Positions 24,567 through 32,590 of a stretch of DNA of 64,000 nucleotides are shown here, in pieces (positions within the stretch are counted from its first letter, which is position 1; every line of letters begins with the position of its first letter). The stretch is from Anaerolineae bacterium (GTDB taxonomy: Bacteria; Chloroflexota; Anaerolineae; Anaerolineales; Anaerolineaceae): NCBI GenBank assembly GCA_013178295.1, contig JABLWW010000017.1, forward strand, positions 108,599 through 172,598. Direction: 5' to 3'. The notes under the pieces are model-generated. The model was not told the DNA's origin, ran no database searches, and worked only from the letters and a program-made list of their open reading frames with translations. Made by a program: the position numbers and the translations under genes.

Positions 24567-25247
24567 ATGACAACGGTTCTGATCATTGAGGATGAAAGCG
24601 AATTGGTGAAGGTGCTGCGGTCGTATCTGGAGCAGGGCGGTTTTCATGTGCTTTCCTGTGGACGCGGAGATGAAGGTCTGGCATTGTGGGAAAAAGCGCG
24701 CCCCGACCTGGTTTTGCTCGATCTCAACTTGCCAGGGATGGATGGGTTGGATGTGGCGCGCGCCATTCGCCGCCAGTCCGATACCCCCATCATTATGGTC
24801 ACGGCGCGCGTGGAGGAAATTGACCGCCTGATCGGTTTGGAGCTTGGAGCAGATGATTACATCACCAAACCCTTTTCACCGCGCGAGGTAGTGGCGCGGG
24901 TGCGGGCAGTGCTGCGGCGGGCGCAAAGCGTTCAGGTGGTGGCGCATGTTCTGCGCGCAGCAGATTTGGAAATTGACCTGGATGCCTATACCGTCCGGCG
25001 TGGGGGAACGCTCATTGACCTAACCCCTACCGAATTCAACCTTCTCAAAACCCTCGCTGCCCACCCCGGCAGAGTGTTCAGCCGGATGCAGCTTCTTGAG
25101 GCTGCACAGGGTGTTGCCTATGAGGGGTATGAACGCACCATTGACGCACATATCAAAAATTTGCGCTCTAAAATAGAAGAAGACCCCCGTCACCCCTCCT
25201 ATATCGAAACGGTCTTTGGTGTTGGCTACCGTTTTGCCAAGACGTAA
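24567..25247 (+). CDS. OmpR-family response regulator
   Basis: 226 residues from the ATG at 24567. The receiver domain (3-118) has the acidic pocket EDE (8-10), phosphoacceptor Asp52 (LVLLDLNLPG), the Thr of VTARV and the Lys of ITKPFSP. The winged-helix domain (about 130-224) contains IDLTPTEFNLLKTLAAHPGRVFSR and IDAHIKNLRSKIE. It would be phosphorylated by the histidine kinase encoded 51 bp downstream. In-frame codons extend upstream to 24453 but lack a coding character. The start may be leaderless. Confidence 0.95.
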   Translation: MTTVLIIEDESELVKVLRSYLEQGGFHVLSCGRGDEGLALWEKARPDLVLLDLNLPGMDGLDVARAIRRQSDTPIIMVTARVEEIDRLIGLELGADDYITKPFSPREVVARVRAVLRRAQSVQVVAHVLRAADLEIDLDAYTVRRGGTLIDLTPTEFNLLKTLAAHPGRVFSRMQLLEAAQGVAYEGYERTIDAHIKNLRSKIEEDPRHPSYIETVFGVGYRFAKT

Positions 25248-25298
25248 ATACTTTATTCTGGGTGCGCTTTCTCTGATATTCTTTGCCATATTGCCTCT

Positions 25299-26651
25299 AT
25301 GCGTTTGCGACTTTTTCTTGCCTTTGTACTGCTCATTGTGGTTACCCTGACAGCGGTGGCGGTTTTTACGCGTCAGGAGATGGCAGTACAGGTGCGTTCA
25401 TTCATTGGGCGCGGGGGATGGATGGGAGTGGAGGGGCATGTTGCCGACCTGGAAAGCTTTTACCGTCAGCATGGCACATGGGAAGGTGTCGAAGCGTTGT
25501 TTGACGCAAGCGGACGCGGCGAGAGGGGGCAGGGGCAGGGAGGCGGGCGTGGTCCCCATTGGAACGAGCTTAGACTGGCAGATGTTAATGGGCTTCTGGT
25601 GTATGCCCCTGCTGGTATGCTGGGGGCTGGTTTTGTGTCTGAGGAGGAACTGCGCTCGGCTGTTCCTATCGAAGTGGATGGCGCACGCGTGGGTTATCTT
25701 TTACCGGGCGGCTCACCCCCCAGCGAGGATACGGAGGATGCGCTGCTGGAGGTTCTCTACCGCGCTTCCCTTAAATCTGCCTGGATCGCCGCGCTGCTGG
25801 CGCTTGCCCTGTCGTTGCTGATGGTCTCGCTGCTTCTGCGACCGCTCAACCAGCTGACCCGTGCGGCAAAGCGTATGGCGCAGGGAGACCTGACACAGCG
25901 CGTTTCTGTGGGGGGCGCCAGGGAGCTTTCACAGTTAGGTGAGGCATTCAACCGCATGGCGGCGGCTTTACAGGCAGCGGAAACCAGGCGGCGTGCGTTG
26001 ACCGCTGACATTGCCCATGAGCTGCGCAATCCTTTGGCGGTGCAGCGGGCGCATCTTGAGGCGCTGCAGGATGGGGTATATCCTCTGAATCTGGAAAATC
26101 TGGGTGTGGTGTTGCACCAAAACCTGCTTCTCACCCGCCTGGTAGAAGACCTGCGCACATTGGCGCTGGCAGATGCGGGGGAGCTGGTGCTGATGCGCCG
26201 TGAGACTGACCTGGCGCAGCTGGTTGAAGATGTTGTCGAACAATTCAAAAGCCAGGCTGTCCGGCGCGATATTCACCTGCATTGCGACCTGTCATCAGCC
26301 TGCCCTCTAGTGAACGTTGACCCCGAACGTATTCAGCAGATACTCAATAACCTGTTGCAAAACGCTCTGCGCCATACCCCGCAGAGCGGCGAAGTCTCCA
26401 TCAGCTTGCGCTGTGAAGCAGGGGCGGCGGTGCTTTCTGTGCGTGATAGCGGGGCAGGCATTCCCCCTGAAGCCATGGAACGTATTTTTGAACGTTTTTA
26501 CCGTGTTGATTCTGCTCGCAGCCGCGAGGACGGGGGGAGCGGGCTGGGGCTGGCGATTGCCCGCCGTTTGGCAGAACTGCACGGAGGCACCCTCCAGGCG
26601 CGCAATCATCCACTGGGAGGCGCAGAATTTATCCTGAGCCTCCCAGTTTGA
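25299..26651 (+). CDS. Membrane sensor histidine kinase (HAMP-HisKA-HATPase)
   Basis: A 450-residue protein. It has a first membrane segment (about 3-22), an extracytoplasmic sensor of about 130 residues with a G/R-rich stretch, and a second membrane segment (about 160-182). A HAMP linker (LLRPLNQLTRAAKRMAQGD) and a HisKA box ADIAHELRNPL with phosphorylatable His240 follow. The ATPase has N-box NLLQNALRHT, G1 DSGAGIP and G2 GSGLGLAIARR. It pairs with the upstream response regulator. The stimulus is unknown. Divergent DUF5666 and convergent DUF4405 cytochrome genes are possible targets. Confidence 0.93.
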   Translation: MRLRLFLAFVLLIVVTLTAVAVFTRQEMAVQVRSFIGRGGWMGVEGHVADLESFYRQHGTWEGVEALFDASGRGERGQGQGGGRGPHWNELRLADVNGLLVYAPAGMLGAGFVSEEELRSAVPIEVDGARVGYLLPGGSPPSEDTEDALLEVLYRASLKSAWIAALLALALSLLMVSLLLRPLNQLTRAAKRMAQGDLTQRVSVGGARELSQLGEAFNRMAAALQAAETRRRALTADIAHELRNPLAVQRAHLEALQDGVYPLNLENLGVVLHQNLLLTRLVEDLRTLALADAGELVLMRRETDLAQLVEDVVEQFKSQAVRRDIHLHCDLSSACPLVNVDPERIQQILNNLLQNALRHTPQSGEVSISLRCEAGAAVLSVRDSGAGIPPEAMERIFERFYRVDSARSREDGGSGLGLAIARRLAELHGGTLQARNHPLGGAEFILSLPV

Positions 26652-26686
26652 TGATGTTTAAGATGCTTGATGGGGCGGGGAAAGAT

Positions 26687-26716
26687 TTATTGGCGGCGCA
26701 AAGAATCAGCCAATAA
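26687..26716. terminator. Possible bidirectional terminator hairpin
   Basis: An 8-bp stem TTATTGGC (26687-26694) / GCCAATAA (26709-26716) between two convergent genes, overlapping the DUF4405 stop codon. The T-tracts are weak. Confidence 0.35.
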
Positions 26717-27329
26717 CCTGTGCGCTGTCTTGAAGTTTGCGGCAGGGTTTGTCTTTTCGCAGCATTTTACCTGTTACAACGACAATCCATTTCCAGTGAA
26801 TGGCAAAATGTATCAGTGCGGTGATGATAAACACCACGCTTGACCATGTATGAAGAAGATCCCAAGCATTGCGGCTCAACAAAAGCGTCACATTACTGTG
26901 GGAGAAGAAGAGAAAATACAGACCTGAGATTGCTGAAAGCGAAAAGCTGACCGCCGTCAGGCTGTCGATGATCAGGTTGCTCCACAGACGGCTGCTCATT
27001 TTGCATGTGCATTGCCCGCTGAGGTCGCCAATGATCCGCTTGATTGTCCCGACGACCCAGCTCCAATGAACCAAAAGATGGATTGCGGCGATAGCGATCA
27101 TGATAACCCCGCTCCAGGTGTGGAGAATATCCCAGGTGTCACGCGGGAAGATAATCGTGACCCCGTAAAACGGGTTGCGCCCACCCTGGTAACCTCCGGA
27201 TGGCAAAAACAAAAAGTATATTCCAGAGAGTATTGCCAGTGCCGCGCTGGAAAAGAGAGCCGCATCAATCCACCAGAAACTGCGCACCTTTGTCGCCGCA
27301 TCTGTACCTGTGGGAGTTGTTCTATTCAT
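26706..27329 (-). CDS. DUF4405-type membrane cytochrome b with internal duplication
   Basis: A 207-residue protein with about six membrane segments arranged as two similar halves. Half one has DTWDILHTWSGVIM then IHLLVHWSWVV. Half two has NAWDLLHTWSSVVF then IHFAIHWKWIVV. Each half offers two histidines spaced like haem-b ligands. DUF4405 proteins are cytochrome-like and often linked with flavinylation-based electron transfer. No flavinylated partner is seen here. The Cys pair between halves (CTCKM) and the C-terminal KPCRK are additional cysteines. The gene is convergent with the histidine kinase. Confidence 0.75.
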   Translation of the reverse strand: MNRTTPTGTDAATKVRSFWWIDAALFSSAALAILSGIYFLFLPSGGYQGGRNPFYGVTIIFPRDTWDILHTWSGVIMIAIAAIHLLVHWSWVVGTIKRIIGDLSGQCTCKMSSRLWSNLIIDSLTAVSFSLSAISGLYFLFFSHSNVTLLLSRNAWDLLHTWSSVVFIITALIHFAIHWKWIVVVTGKMLRKDKPCRKLQDSAQVIG

Positions 27330-27394
27330 TGCTGTTCAAATCCTTTCTGATGTTTTTATGATTAAACCGATGTTACCGATAATTTATGAAGAAG

Positions 27395-27423
27395 TTATCA
27401 AGAAAGTTTGAATGTTGTATAAT
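27395..27423 (+). promoter_or_regulatory. Promoter of the small membrane protein gene
   Basis: TTATCA (27395-27400), a 17-bp spacer, and TATAAT (27418-27423), 36 bp upstream of the start codon at 27459. Confidence 0.55.
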
Positions 27424-27458
27424 ATTTTTAGGAGTTTATCAGGGTAAGGGACAGATGT

Positions 27459-27815
27459 ATGATGAAATCAAAAGAAGACACCAGTCGGCGTGATACGATC
27501 ATCCTGCTTTCGCTGTTGTTTGTTTCGGTGGCGTTGATTGTATTTGGCATTATCAACGAACAGGCAATTAAGGAGCTGATGATCGTCAGCCCGTCGGGGG
27601 GCGAGGTGCAAAGCGGTGTGGAGGGTGGCGAGGGAAACCCTGACCAGACCGGGCAGGCCGTTGAGGTGGTTGGGGACAAGAAGGGGCAGCCAAGCGTGCT
27701 CTCGTTTTTCCTCTATGCGGCGGCGGTGTTTTTTGGCATCATCATTTTGATGATGGTCATGTTGACGGCGCTGCTGTTGTTTATCCAGCGTCTGCGGATG
27801 CGGGGCACGGAGTAG
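27459..27815 (+). CDS. Small two-helix membrane protein of unknown function
   Basis: A 118-residue protein with membrane segments at about 13-32 and 82-107. Between them is an extracytoplasmic Gly/Glu-rich loop (VSPSGGEVQSGVEGGEG). The C-terminus is basic (QRLRMRG). I do not recognise a family. It is 3 bp upstream of the zinc-ribbon gene, so the two are probably co-translated. Confidence 0.65.
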   Translation: MMKSKEDTSRRDTIILLSLLFVSVALIVFGIINEQAIKELMIVSPSGGEVQSGVEGGEGNPDQTGQAVEVVGDKKGQPSVLSFFLYAAAVFFGIIILMMVMLTALLLFIQRLRMRGTE

Positions 27816-27818
27816 CCG

Positions 27819-28514
27819 ATGTCTGCCATTCTGCCGCGTGCCACAATCCCGGATGACTGGGCGTTAAAGTCGCGCTGTCCGTTGTGCGGCGCCGCGCCGC
27901 TGCACGTTCACCGCGAACCCGATTTGCCCGATCGCCTGGCTTGTGCGCGGTGCGGCTCGGCATTCCTGGTGGAGCAGGGAGGCTCGCGTATCTGCTTTAC
28001 CGATTTGCCAGCTGCGCTTCTCGAACACCGTGAAGAATGGATGACATTTGCCGCTGCCAGTGCGCTGGCGCGTCAGGCAGCTGTGCACAAACCTGCGGCG
28101 TCCCCGCCGCGGCGCGGTGAAGAGAGCCTGGATGTACAACGGGGAGAGGCAGCGGTGAAGCAAGCACAGCCAGAAGCGCAAACGGTTTCTTCCTCTGCGC
28201 AGCTGCCAGCCGCTCCAATACAGGATGAGATGCCCACACCCGGCGCGGAAAAGCCGCTTTCGGACGATGAGGTGTGGCAAAGGGCGCTGAGGCTGTATGA
28301 GTTGGGCAACACGCTGGCACGCATTGAGATGATCTTGCGCGAGGCGGGCAATGTCAGCCCAGCGCAGATTGAGGCGGCACGCCGCAAGCTGGAAGAGATC
28401 GAGCATCAGAGACTTGCACGGCAGAACCGCTCGCTGAAGATCGCCGCCGGGATCATTCTGGGGCTGCTGCTTTGCATTCTGGCTACGGTGGCGCTCTCTT
28501 TATGGCTGCGCTGA
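27819..28514 (+). CDS. Zinc-ribbon, membrane-anchored protein of unknown function
   Basis: A 231-residue protein. The N-terminal zinc ribbon is CPLCGAAPLH followed about 16 residues later by CARCGSAFL, so four cysteines as CxxC pairs. A disordered P/A/E/Q-rich middle (about 85-150) and a helical region (LYELGNTLARIEMILREAG) follow. A C-terminal membrane anchor (about 209-229) completes it. It is directly downstream of another small membrane protein. It resembles tail-anchored zinc-ribbon proteins common in bacteria. The function is unknown. Confidence 0.65.
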   Translation: MSAILPRATIPDDWALKSRCPLCGAAPLHVHREPDLPDRLACARCGSAFLVEQGGSRICFTDLPAALLEHREEWMTFAAASALARQAAVHKPAASPPRRGEESLDVQRGEAAVKQAQPEAQTVSSSAQLPAAPIQDEMPTPGAEKPLSDDEVWQRALRLYELGNTLARIEMILREAGNVSPAQIEAARRKLEEIEHQRLARQNRSLKIAAGIILGLLLCILATVALSLWLR

Positions 28515-28602
28515 GGACGGCGTTTTTGAAAAAGTTCGCTTCTCTCTGACTGGGGTTATAATACGCTCAATTACGGAGATAGATTGCGTTTGGAGGTATA
28601 TC

Positions 28603-29337
28603 ATGACAGAAGCCGAAACGGGTAAACCGCAGAAAAGGATCGTCGTCAGACCGAATGGGCCTTACCGCGTTGAGGGTGGCATCCCGCTGGTGCGCAAAAC
28701 ACAGGTGGTTTCGGAATATGGAGAGCCGTTGACCTGGAAAACCGAAGGGCAAATTGAAACTGAGGAGCCTTACTTTCTGTGCCGCTGCGGGCACAGCCAG
28801 GATAAACCCTTTTGCGATGGAATGCACAAGAAAGTAGGTTTTGACGGCACTGAAACCGCCGATACGGGCAACACGGCTGACCGGCAGGTGATTTATCCCG
28901 GCGGGGTCAACATTGTGGTCAAGCGCGATTACTCGCTGTGCTGCGAATCAGGCTATTGCGCCACCCGCGAGACAGATATTGAAAAACTGACCCCGCAGAC
29001 GGGCGACACGTTGATCCGTTCTCAAGTGATGGCGATGATCGAGCGCTGCCCCTCCGGTTCGTTTGCCTATTCGCTGGAGGAGGGCGGCGAGGATATTGAA
29101 CCGGATTATCCTCAGCAGATTGCGGTAACTACTGAAATCACCGATGAGGGACCCATTCAGGGCCCGCTGTGGGTAACCGGCAACATTCCAGTTGAGCGTT
29201 CCGATGGTAAACCGCTTGAAACGCGCAACCGCGTGACGCTGTGCTGCTGTGGGCTTTCTAAGAATAAGCCGCTGTGTGATGGTGCCCACCGCGCCGCCGA
29301 AACAGAGCGTCTGCGCCAGCAGAAGGGCAAGCAATAG
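28603..29337 (+). CDS. CDGSH / Fer4_19 / CDGSH iron-sulfur protein
   Basis: A 244-residue protein with three metal modules. The first CDGSH-type 2Fe-2S finger is FLCRCGHSQDKPFCDGMH (about residue 65-80). A central divergent 4Fe-4S mono-cluster domain (Fer4_19) contains CCESGYCATRE and later IERCPSGSF. The C-terminal CDGSH finger is CCCGLSKNKPLCDGAH. CDGSH fingers bind 2Fe-2S through three Cys and one His, and the pattern is intact in both. A redox or cluster-transfer role is likely. A TATAAT lies at 28557-28562. It is followed closely by the acyl carrier protein gene. Confidence 0.85.
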   Translation: MTEAETGKPQKRIVVRPNGPYRVEGGIPLVRKTQVVSEYGEPLTWKTEGQIETEEPYFLCRCGHSQDKPFCDGMHKKVGFDGTETADTGNTADRQVIYPGGVNIVVKRDYSLCCESGYCATRETDIEKLTPQTGDTLIRSQVMAMIERCPSGSFAYSLEEGGEDIEPDYPQQIAVTTEITDEGPIQGPLWVTGNIPVERSDGKPLETRNRVTLCCCGLSKNKPLCDGAHRAAETERLRQQKGKQ

Positions 29338-29368
29338 CGCACAGGTCTCCCTCCCCATCGAGGTCTGC

Positions 29369-29614
29369 ATGGATGCCGCAACGGTGAGCCGCAAGCTCAA
29401 GGAATATATCTGCCGCGAACTGATCTGCAAGGCGGACTATCCCTTGCAGGAGGATGAGCCGCTGATCACAGGTGGGTTTATCGATTCGTTTTCGCTAGCG
29501 CAGATTGGCGTCTTTATCGAAACCGAGTTTGGTGTGTATATTCCGGATGTTGACCTGACGGTACAAAAGATGGATACGCTGCGGCAGATGACCGCCCGTG
29601 TGCTTGAGGGGTGA
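29369..29614 (+). CDS. Acyl carrier protein-like protein
   Basis: 81 residues from the ATG at 29369, preceded by GAGG. The phosphopantetheine site is GGFIDSFSLAQIG: the serine is present, but the usual D-S-L is D-S-F. The helix FIETEFGVYIPDVDL is typical for helix II-III of carrier proteins. The next gene, a fatty acyl-AMP ligase, overlaps its stop. This suggests that the ligase loads a fatty acid onto this carrier. No polyketide or peptide synthase is nearby. Confidence 0.85.
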   Translation: MDAATVSRKLKEYICRELICKADYPLQEDEPLITGGFIDSFSLAQIGVFIETEFGVYIPDVDLTVQKMDTLRQMTARVLEG

Positions 29615-31314
29615 GGATGCGGCTGGCGGCGGAGTACGACAACCTGATTCAGCCGGTGATTGCCCGCGCGGCTGCCCAGCCTGACCTTTTGACGCTGGTG
29701 TTTATCGAGGAAAACGGCGAAAAGGAGTTTATCCGCGCTGCGCAGTTTCATACGCAGTCGCTGGCGTATGCACGCGCTTTACAGTCCATTGGCATTGCCC
29801 CTGGCGATCTGGTGGTGCTGGTTTTACAGCACTGCCGCGAACTGTTGTATGCTTTCTGGGGAGCCATGTATCTGGGGGCGGTGCCTTCTATTTTCCCTTT
29901 TCTGACGGAGAAGCTCGACCCGGCGATCTACATGCAGCGTGTGCATGACCTGATTGCTCAGGAGGGGGTGCGGGCGGTGATTACTTTTCCGGGTTTCAAA
30001 GATGAACTGCGCGCTTTGCTGGCGGATGTTGGTTGCCAGGTGCTGGCAACCAACGACACATCCGTTGACCTGGTAAGCGGCAATTTTGTCGTCAGCCAGC
30101 CGGATGGTGAGCGAATAGCCTTTTTGCAGCACAGCAGCGGCACAACCGGTCTGCAGAAGGGTGTGGCGCTCTCGCACCGCGCGGTATTGAACCAGATTGA
30201 CGCCTACAGTGAGGCGATTCAGCTTGGCGCACAGGATGTCATTGTCAGCTGGCTGCCGCTGTATCATGATATGGGACTGATTGCCAGTCTGGTGATGCCA
30301 GTGGTGGCGGGGGTGCCTGTGGTGTGGATGTCTCCGTTTCACTGGACGCGCAGCCCGAAAATCCTGATGCGCGCTATCCATGAACACCGCGGCACGCTGT
30401 GCTGGCTGCCCAATTTTGCCTATAATCACTGCGTGCGCGCTATCAGCAAACGCGATCTTGAGGGGCTGCGTCTGGACAGTTTGCGGATGGTGATCAACTG
30501 CTCCGAGCCGTGCCGCGCCGAAAGCCATGCCATGTTCCTTGAGCGGTTTGCCCCCTATGGTTTCAGGGAAGAGGCGCTGGCAACCTGTTATGCCATGGCG
30601 GAGAACACCTTTGCCGTGACGCAAAGCCAGCCGGGTGTTGCGCCGCACGTGGACTGGGTCAGCACCGATGCGTTGCAGCGTGCGCGCCAGGCTGTCCCAG
30701 CGCCGCCCGCGAGCGCAGGAAGCACCGCCATGGTCAGCTGTGGAACACCGATTAGCGGCTGTGAGGTTGCCATTGCCGATGATCATGGCAACCGTCTGCC
30801 GGAGCGGCACGTGGGTGAGGTGATTCTGCGCAGCAACTCGATGCTGACCGAGTACTATCACCGCCCCGACATAACTGCCCAGGCGCTGCGCGATGGCTGG
30901 TATTTCACCGGCGATATGGGCTACATTGCGGATGGGCATCTCTACATTGCCGGGCGCAAAAAAGACCTGATCATTGTCGGCGGCAAGAATATCTATCCCC
31001 AGGATTTGGAAGCCATCGCCAACAACATCCCCGGCATTCATCCCGGCAGGGCGGTGGCTTTTGGCGTTTTTGACGAGCGGGTTGGCTCCGAGGCGGTGGT
31101 GATGGTGTGTGAACTGGCGGATGGGCATAGCGGCGAAGACGAACACCGTGAGATTGAACGTCTCTTACGTCTGCGGGTGGTGCAGCAGAGTGAAATTACC
31201 CTCTCGGATGTGCGTCTGGTGGGGCGCAAATGGCTGATTAAGACCTCCAGCGGCAAGATCAGCCGCGCCGCAAACCGCGAGAAGTATCTGGCGGAATTCC
31301 AACCGCACGCTTGA
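29611..31314 (+). CDS. Fatty acyl-AMP ligase / acyl-CoA synthetase family protein
   Basis: A 567-residue adenylate-forming enzyme. Core motifs are the P-loop-like SSGTTGLQKGVALSH, the A5-region CYAMAENTFAVT, and YFTGDMGYIADGHLYIAGRKKDLIIVGGKNIYP (landmark GRKKDLII). The C-terminal catalytic lysine lies in KTSSGKISR. The C-terminal segment and overall length resemble the FadD32/FAAL group that makes acyl-AMP for a carrier protein. The start is GTG overlapping the carrier-protein stop (ATG at 29617 is an alternative). Translational coupling supports a loading pair. Confidence 0.88.
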   Translation: MRMRLAAEYDNLIQPVIARAAAQPDLLTLVFIEENGEKEFIRAAQFHTQSLAYARALQSIGIAPGDLVVLVLQHCRELLYAFWGAMYLGAVPSIFPFLTEKLDPAIYMQRVHDLIAQEGVRAVITFPGFKDELRALLADVGCQVLATNDTSVDLVSGNFVVSQPDGERIAFLQHSSGTTGLQKGVALSHRAVLNQIDAYSEAIQLGAQDVIVSWLPLYHDMGLIASLVMPVVAGVPVVWMSPFHWTRSPKILMRAIHEHRGTLCWLPNFAYNHCVRAISKRDLEGLRLDSLRMVINCSEPCRAESHAMFLERFAPYGFREEALATCYAMAENTFAVTQSQPGVAPHVDWVSTDALQRARQAVPAPPASAGSTAMVSCGTPISGCEVAIADDHGNRLPERHVGEVILRSNSMLTEYYHRPDITAQALRDGWYFTGDMGYIADGHLYIAGRKKDLIIVGGKNIYPQDLEAIANNIPGIHPGRAVAFGVFDERVGSEAVVMVCELADGHSGEDEHREIERLLRLRVVQQSEITLSDVRLVGRKWLIKTSSGKISRAANREKYLAEFQPHA

Positions 31315-31352
31315 CAGCTCAGCCTGATTTTTGCCGGGGCGATCAAAGCTTT

Positions 31353-31361
31353 TGCTATAAT
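31353..31361 (+). promoter_or_regulatory. Extended -10 promoter of the CPBP gene
   Basis: TGCTATAAT (31353-31361) is an extended -10 element, 43 bp upstream of the CPBP-protease start codon. Confidence 0.5.
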
Positions 31362-31404
31362 TTAATAATAGCTATCCCGCACATGCACACAGGGCAGCGA
31401 GAGA

Positions 31405-32199
31405 ATGCGCAAATATCCGCTTGTTTGGTTTTACCTTCTAGCCTTCAGCATGGCGTGGCTTGGTTGGATACCGGCGGTCATAGGGTCTCGCGGCATCGCC
31501 CCGTTTGACCATCCTTATTTTCAATTCCTTCTTATCCTGCCTGCGCTTGCGCCCGCTCTGGCGGCTGTGATTGTGACGGATGCCGCTTACGACCGGGCAC
31601 GCGTCAGGGCATTGCTCTCGGCACTGATCCAATGGCGTGTTGGTCTGGTGTGGTATGTGATTGCGCTGTTAGCCCCTATTTTTCTTCTCTTCTCAGGACA
31701 GTTCCTCACCAAAGTGCTTGGCTTTTCCGCAGCACGGGTGGAGCCTCAAGGCAATCTGTTTCCCCTGGCGATTTCTGCTTTTGTCATGTCGTTGTTCTCT
31801 AACCCGTGGGAAGAAGTTGGTTGGCGCGGTTTTGCTTTGCCGCATTTACAGAAACGCTATAGCGCTTTGGCGGCTACCCTGATTGTCGGTGTTTTGTGGG
31901 GATTGTGGCACTTGCCGCTTTTCTTTTGGGTGGGAAACCCGATGTCGGAGTATCCCTTTCTGCCCTGGTTTGTGGCAACTGCTGCGGAAGCTTTTATCTA
32001 TACCTGGCTTTACAACAGCACCAAAGGCAGTCTTTTGCCGGTGGCGCTCTTTCACATTGTGCTCAATATGTTTGGCGTGATGGTCACCGCTGTTTCTGTG
32101 ACCGCTCTGGCGATCTTGTATGTTCTTGCTGCGCTTGTCCTTGTGCTGGTGTTCGGCGGTGCACATCTATCGCATCAGAAGAGAGTGTGTTCCGGGTGA
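31405..32199 (+). CDS. CPBP-family intramembrane metalloprotease
   Basis: A 264-residue membrane protein with about seven to eight hydrophobic segments. The three CPBP motifs are present: EEVGWR (EExxxR, about residues 136-141), GLWHLP, and FHIVLN (HxxxN). Family members (Rce1/Abi-like) cleave within membranes, and in bacteria they include bacteriocin self-immunity proteins. No prenylation or bacteriocin gene is adjacent. It is a single-gene unit with its own promoter. Confidence 0.88.
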   Translation: MRKYPLVWFYLLAFSMAWLGWIPAVIGSRGIAPFDHPYFQFLLILPALAPALAAVIVTDAAYDRARVRALLSALIQWRVGLVWYVIALLAPIFLLFSGQFLTKVLGFSAARVEPQGNLFPLAISAFVMSLFSNPWEEVGWRGFALPHLQKRYSALAATLIVGVLWGLWHLPLFFWVGNPMSEYPFLPWFVATAAEAFIYTWLYNSTKGSLLPVALFHIVLNMFGVMVTAVSVTALAILYVLAALVLVLVFGGAHLSHQKRVCSG

Positions 32200-32283
32200 G
32201 GGAATGTAGAGACATTGTCCCAATGGGGAGCATTATCCCAACGACACCTGGTTTTGCCACCCTTTGCCTGGAGCATGAGAGCG

Positions 32284-32553
32284 TTATCTCCTGGTTACGG
32301 CATCCAGCAGGGCTTTGACCATTTCATCTGCATTGACATACCACTGCCATTCCAGGTAATTGTCGTCTGCTATGGGGTCTTCTTTGTCCTTTGCCTCGTA
32401 ACGCGTGCGCAAATCTGCCAGGGTGCATTTCTACTTGTTTTCAAACTGTTGCAGCACAGTCTGGTCATGTGCCAGGCGGCAAAGCAGAATGATGCGCGCA
32501 TACTGGCGCGCGGCTTCCAGTGGATGCTGTATCCCAATGATGCCAGAGCACTT
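32284..32553 (-). pseudogene. Remnant of an unrecognised gene, interrupted by TAG
   Basis: On the minus strand one frame runs from about 32553 to 32284 with a single internal TAG. It reads HPLEAARQYARIILLCRL...QQFENK, then stop, then TLADLRTRYEAKDKEDPIADD and YLEWQWYVNADEMVKALLD. The composition is protein-like on both sides of the TAG, and no start codon is found in frame upstream. It looks like a 5'-truncated, decaying gene. The product is unknown. The remaining bases between 32200 and 32590 show nothing else. Confidence 0.5.
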
Positions 32554-32590
32554 TCAGCGATATAATTACACCTTCGGAGATTAAGATAAT

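Noticed and set aside
29824..31146. A 440-codon open frame antisense to the acyl-AMP ligase
   Set aside because: The ligase motifs are complete on the plus strand. The antisense product is His/Arg/Gln-rich without motifs.
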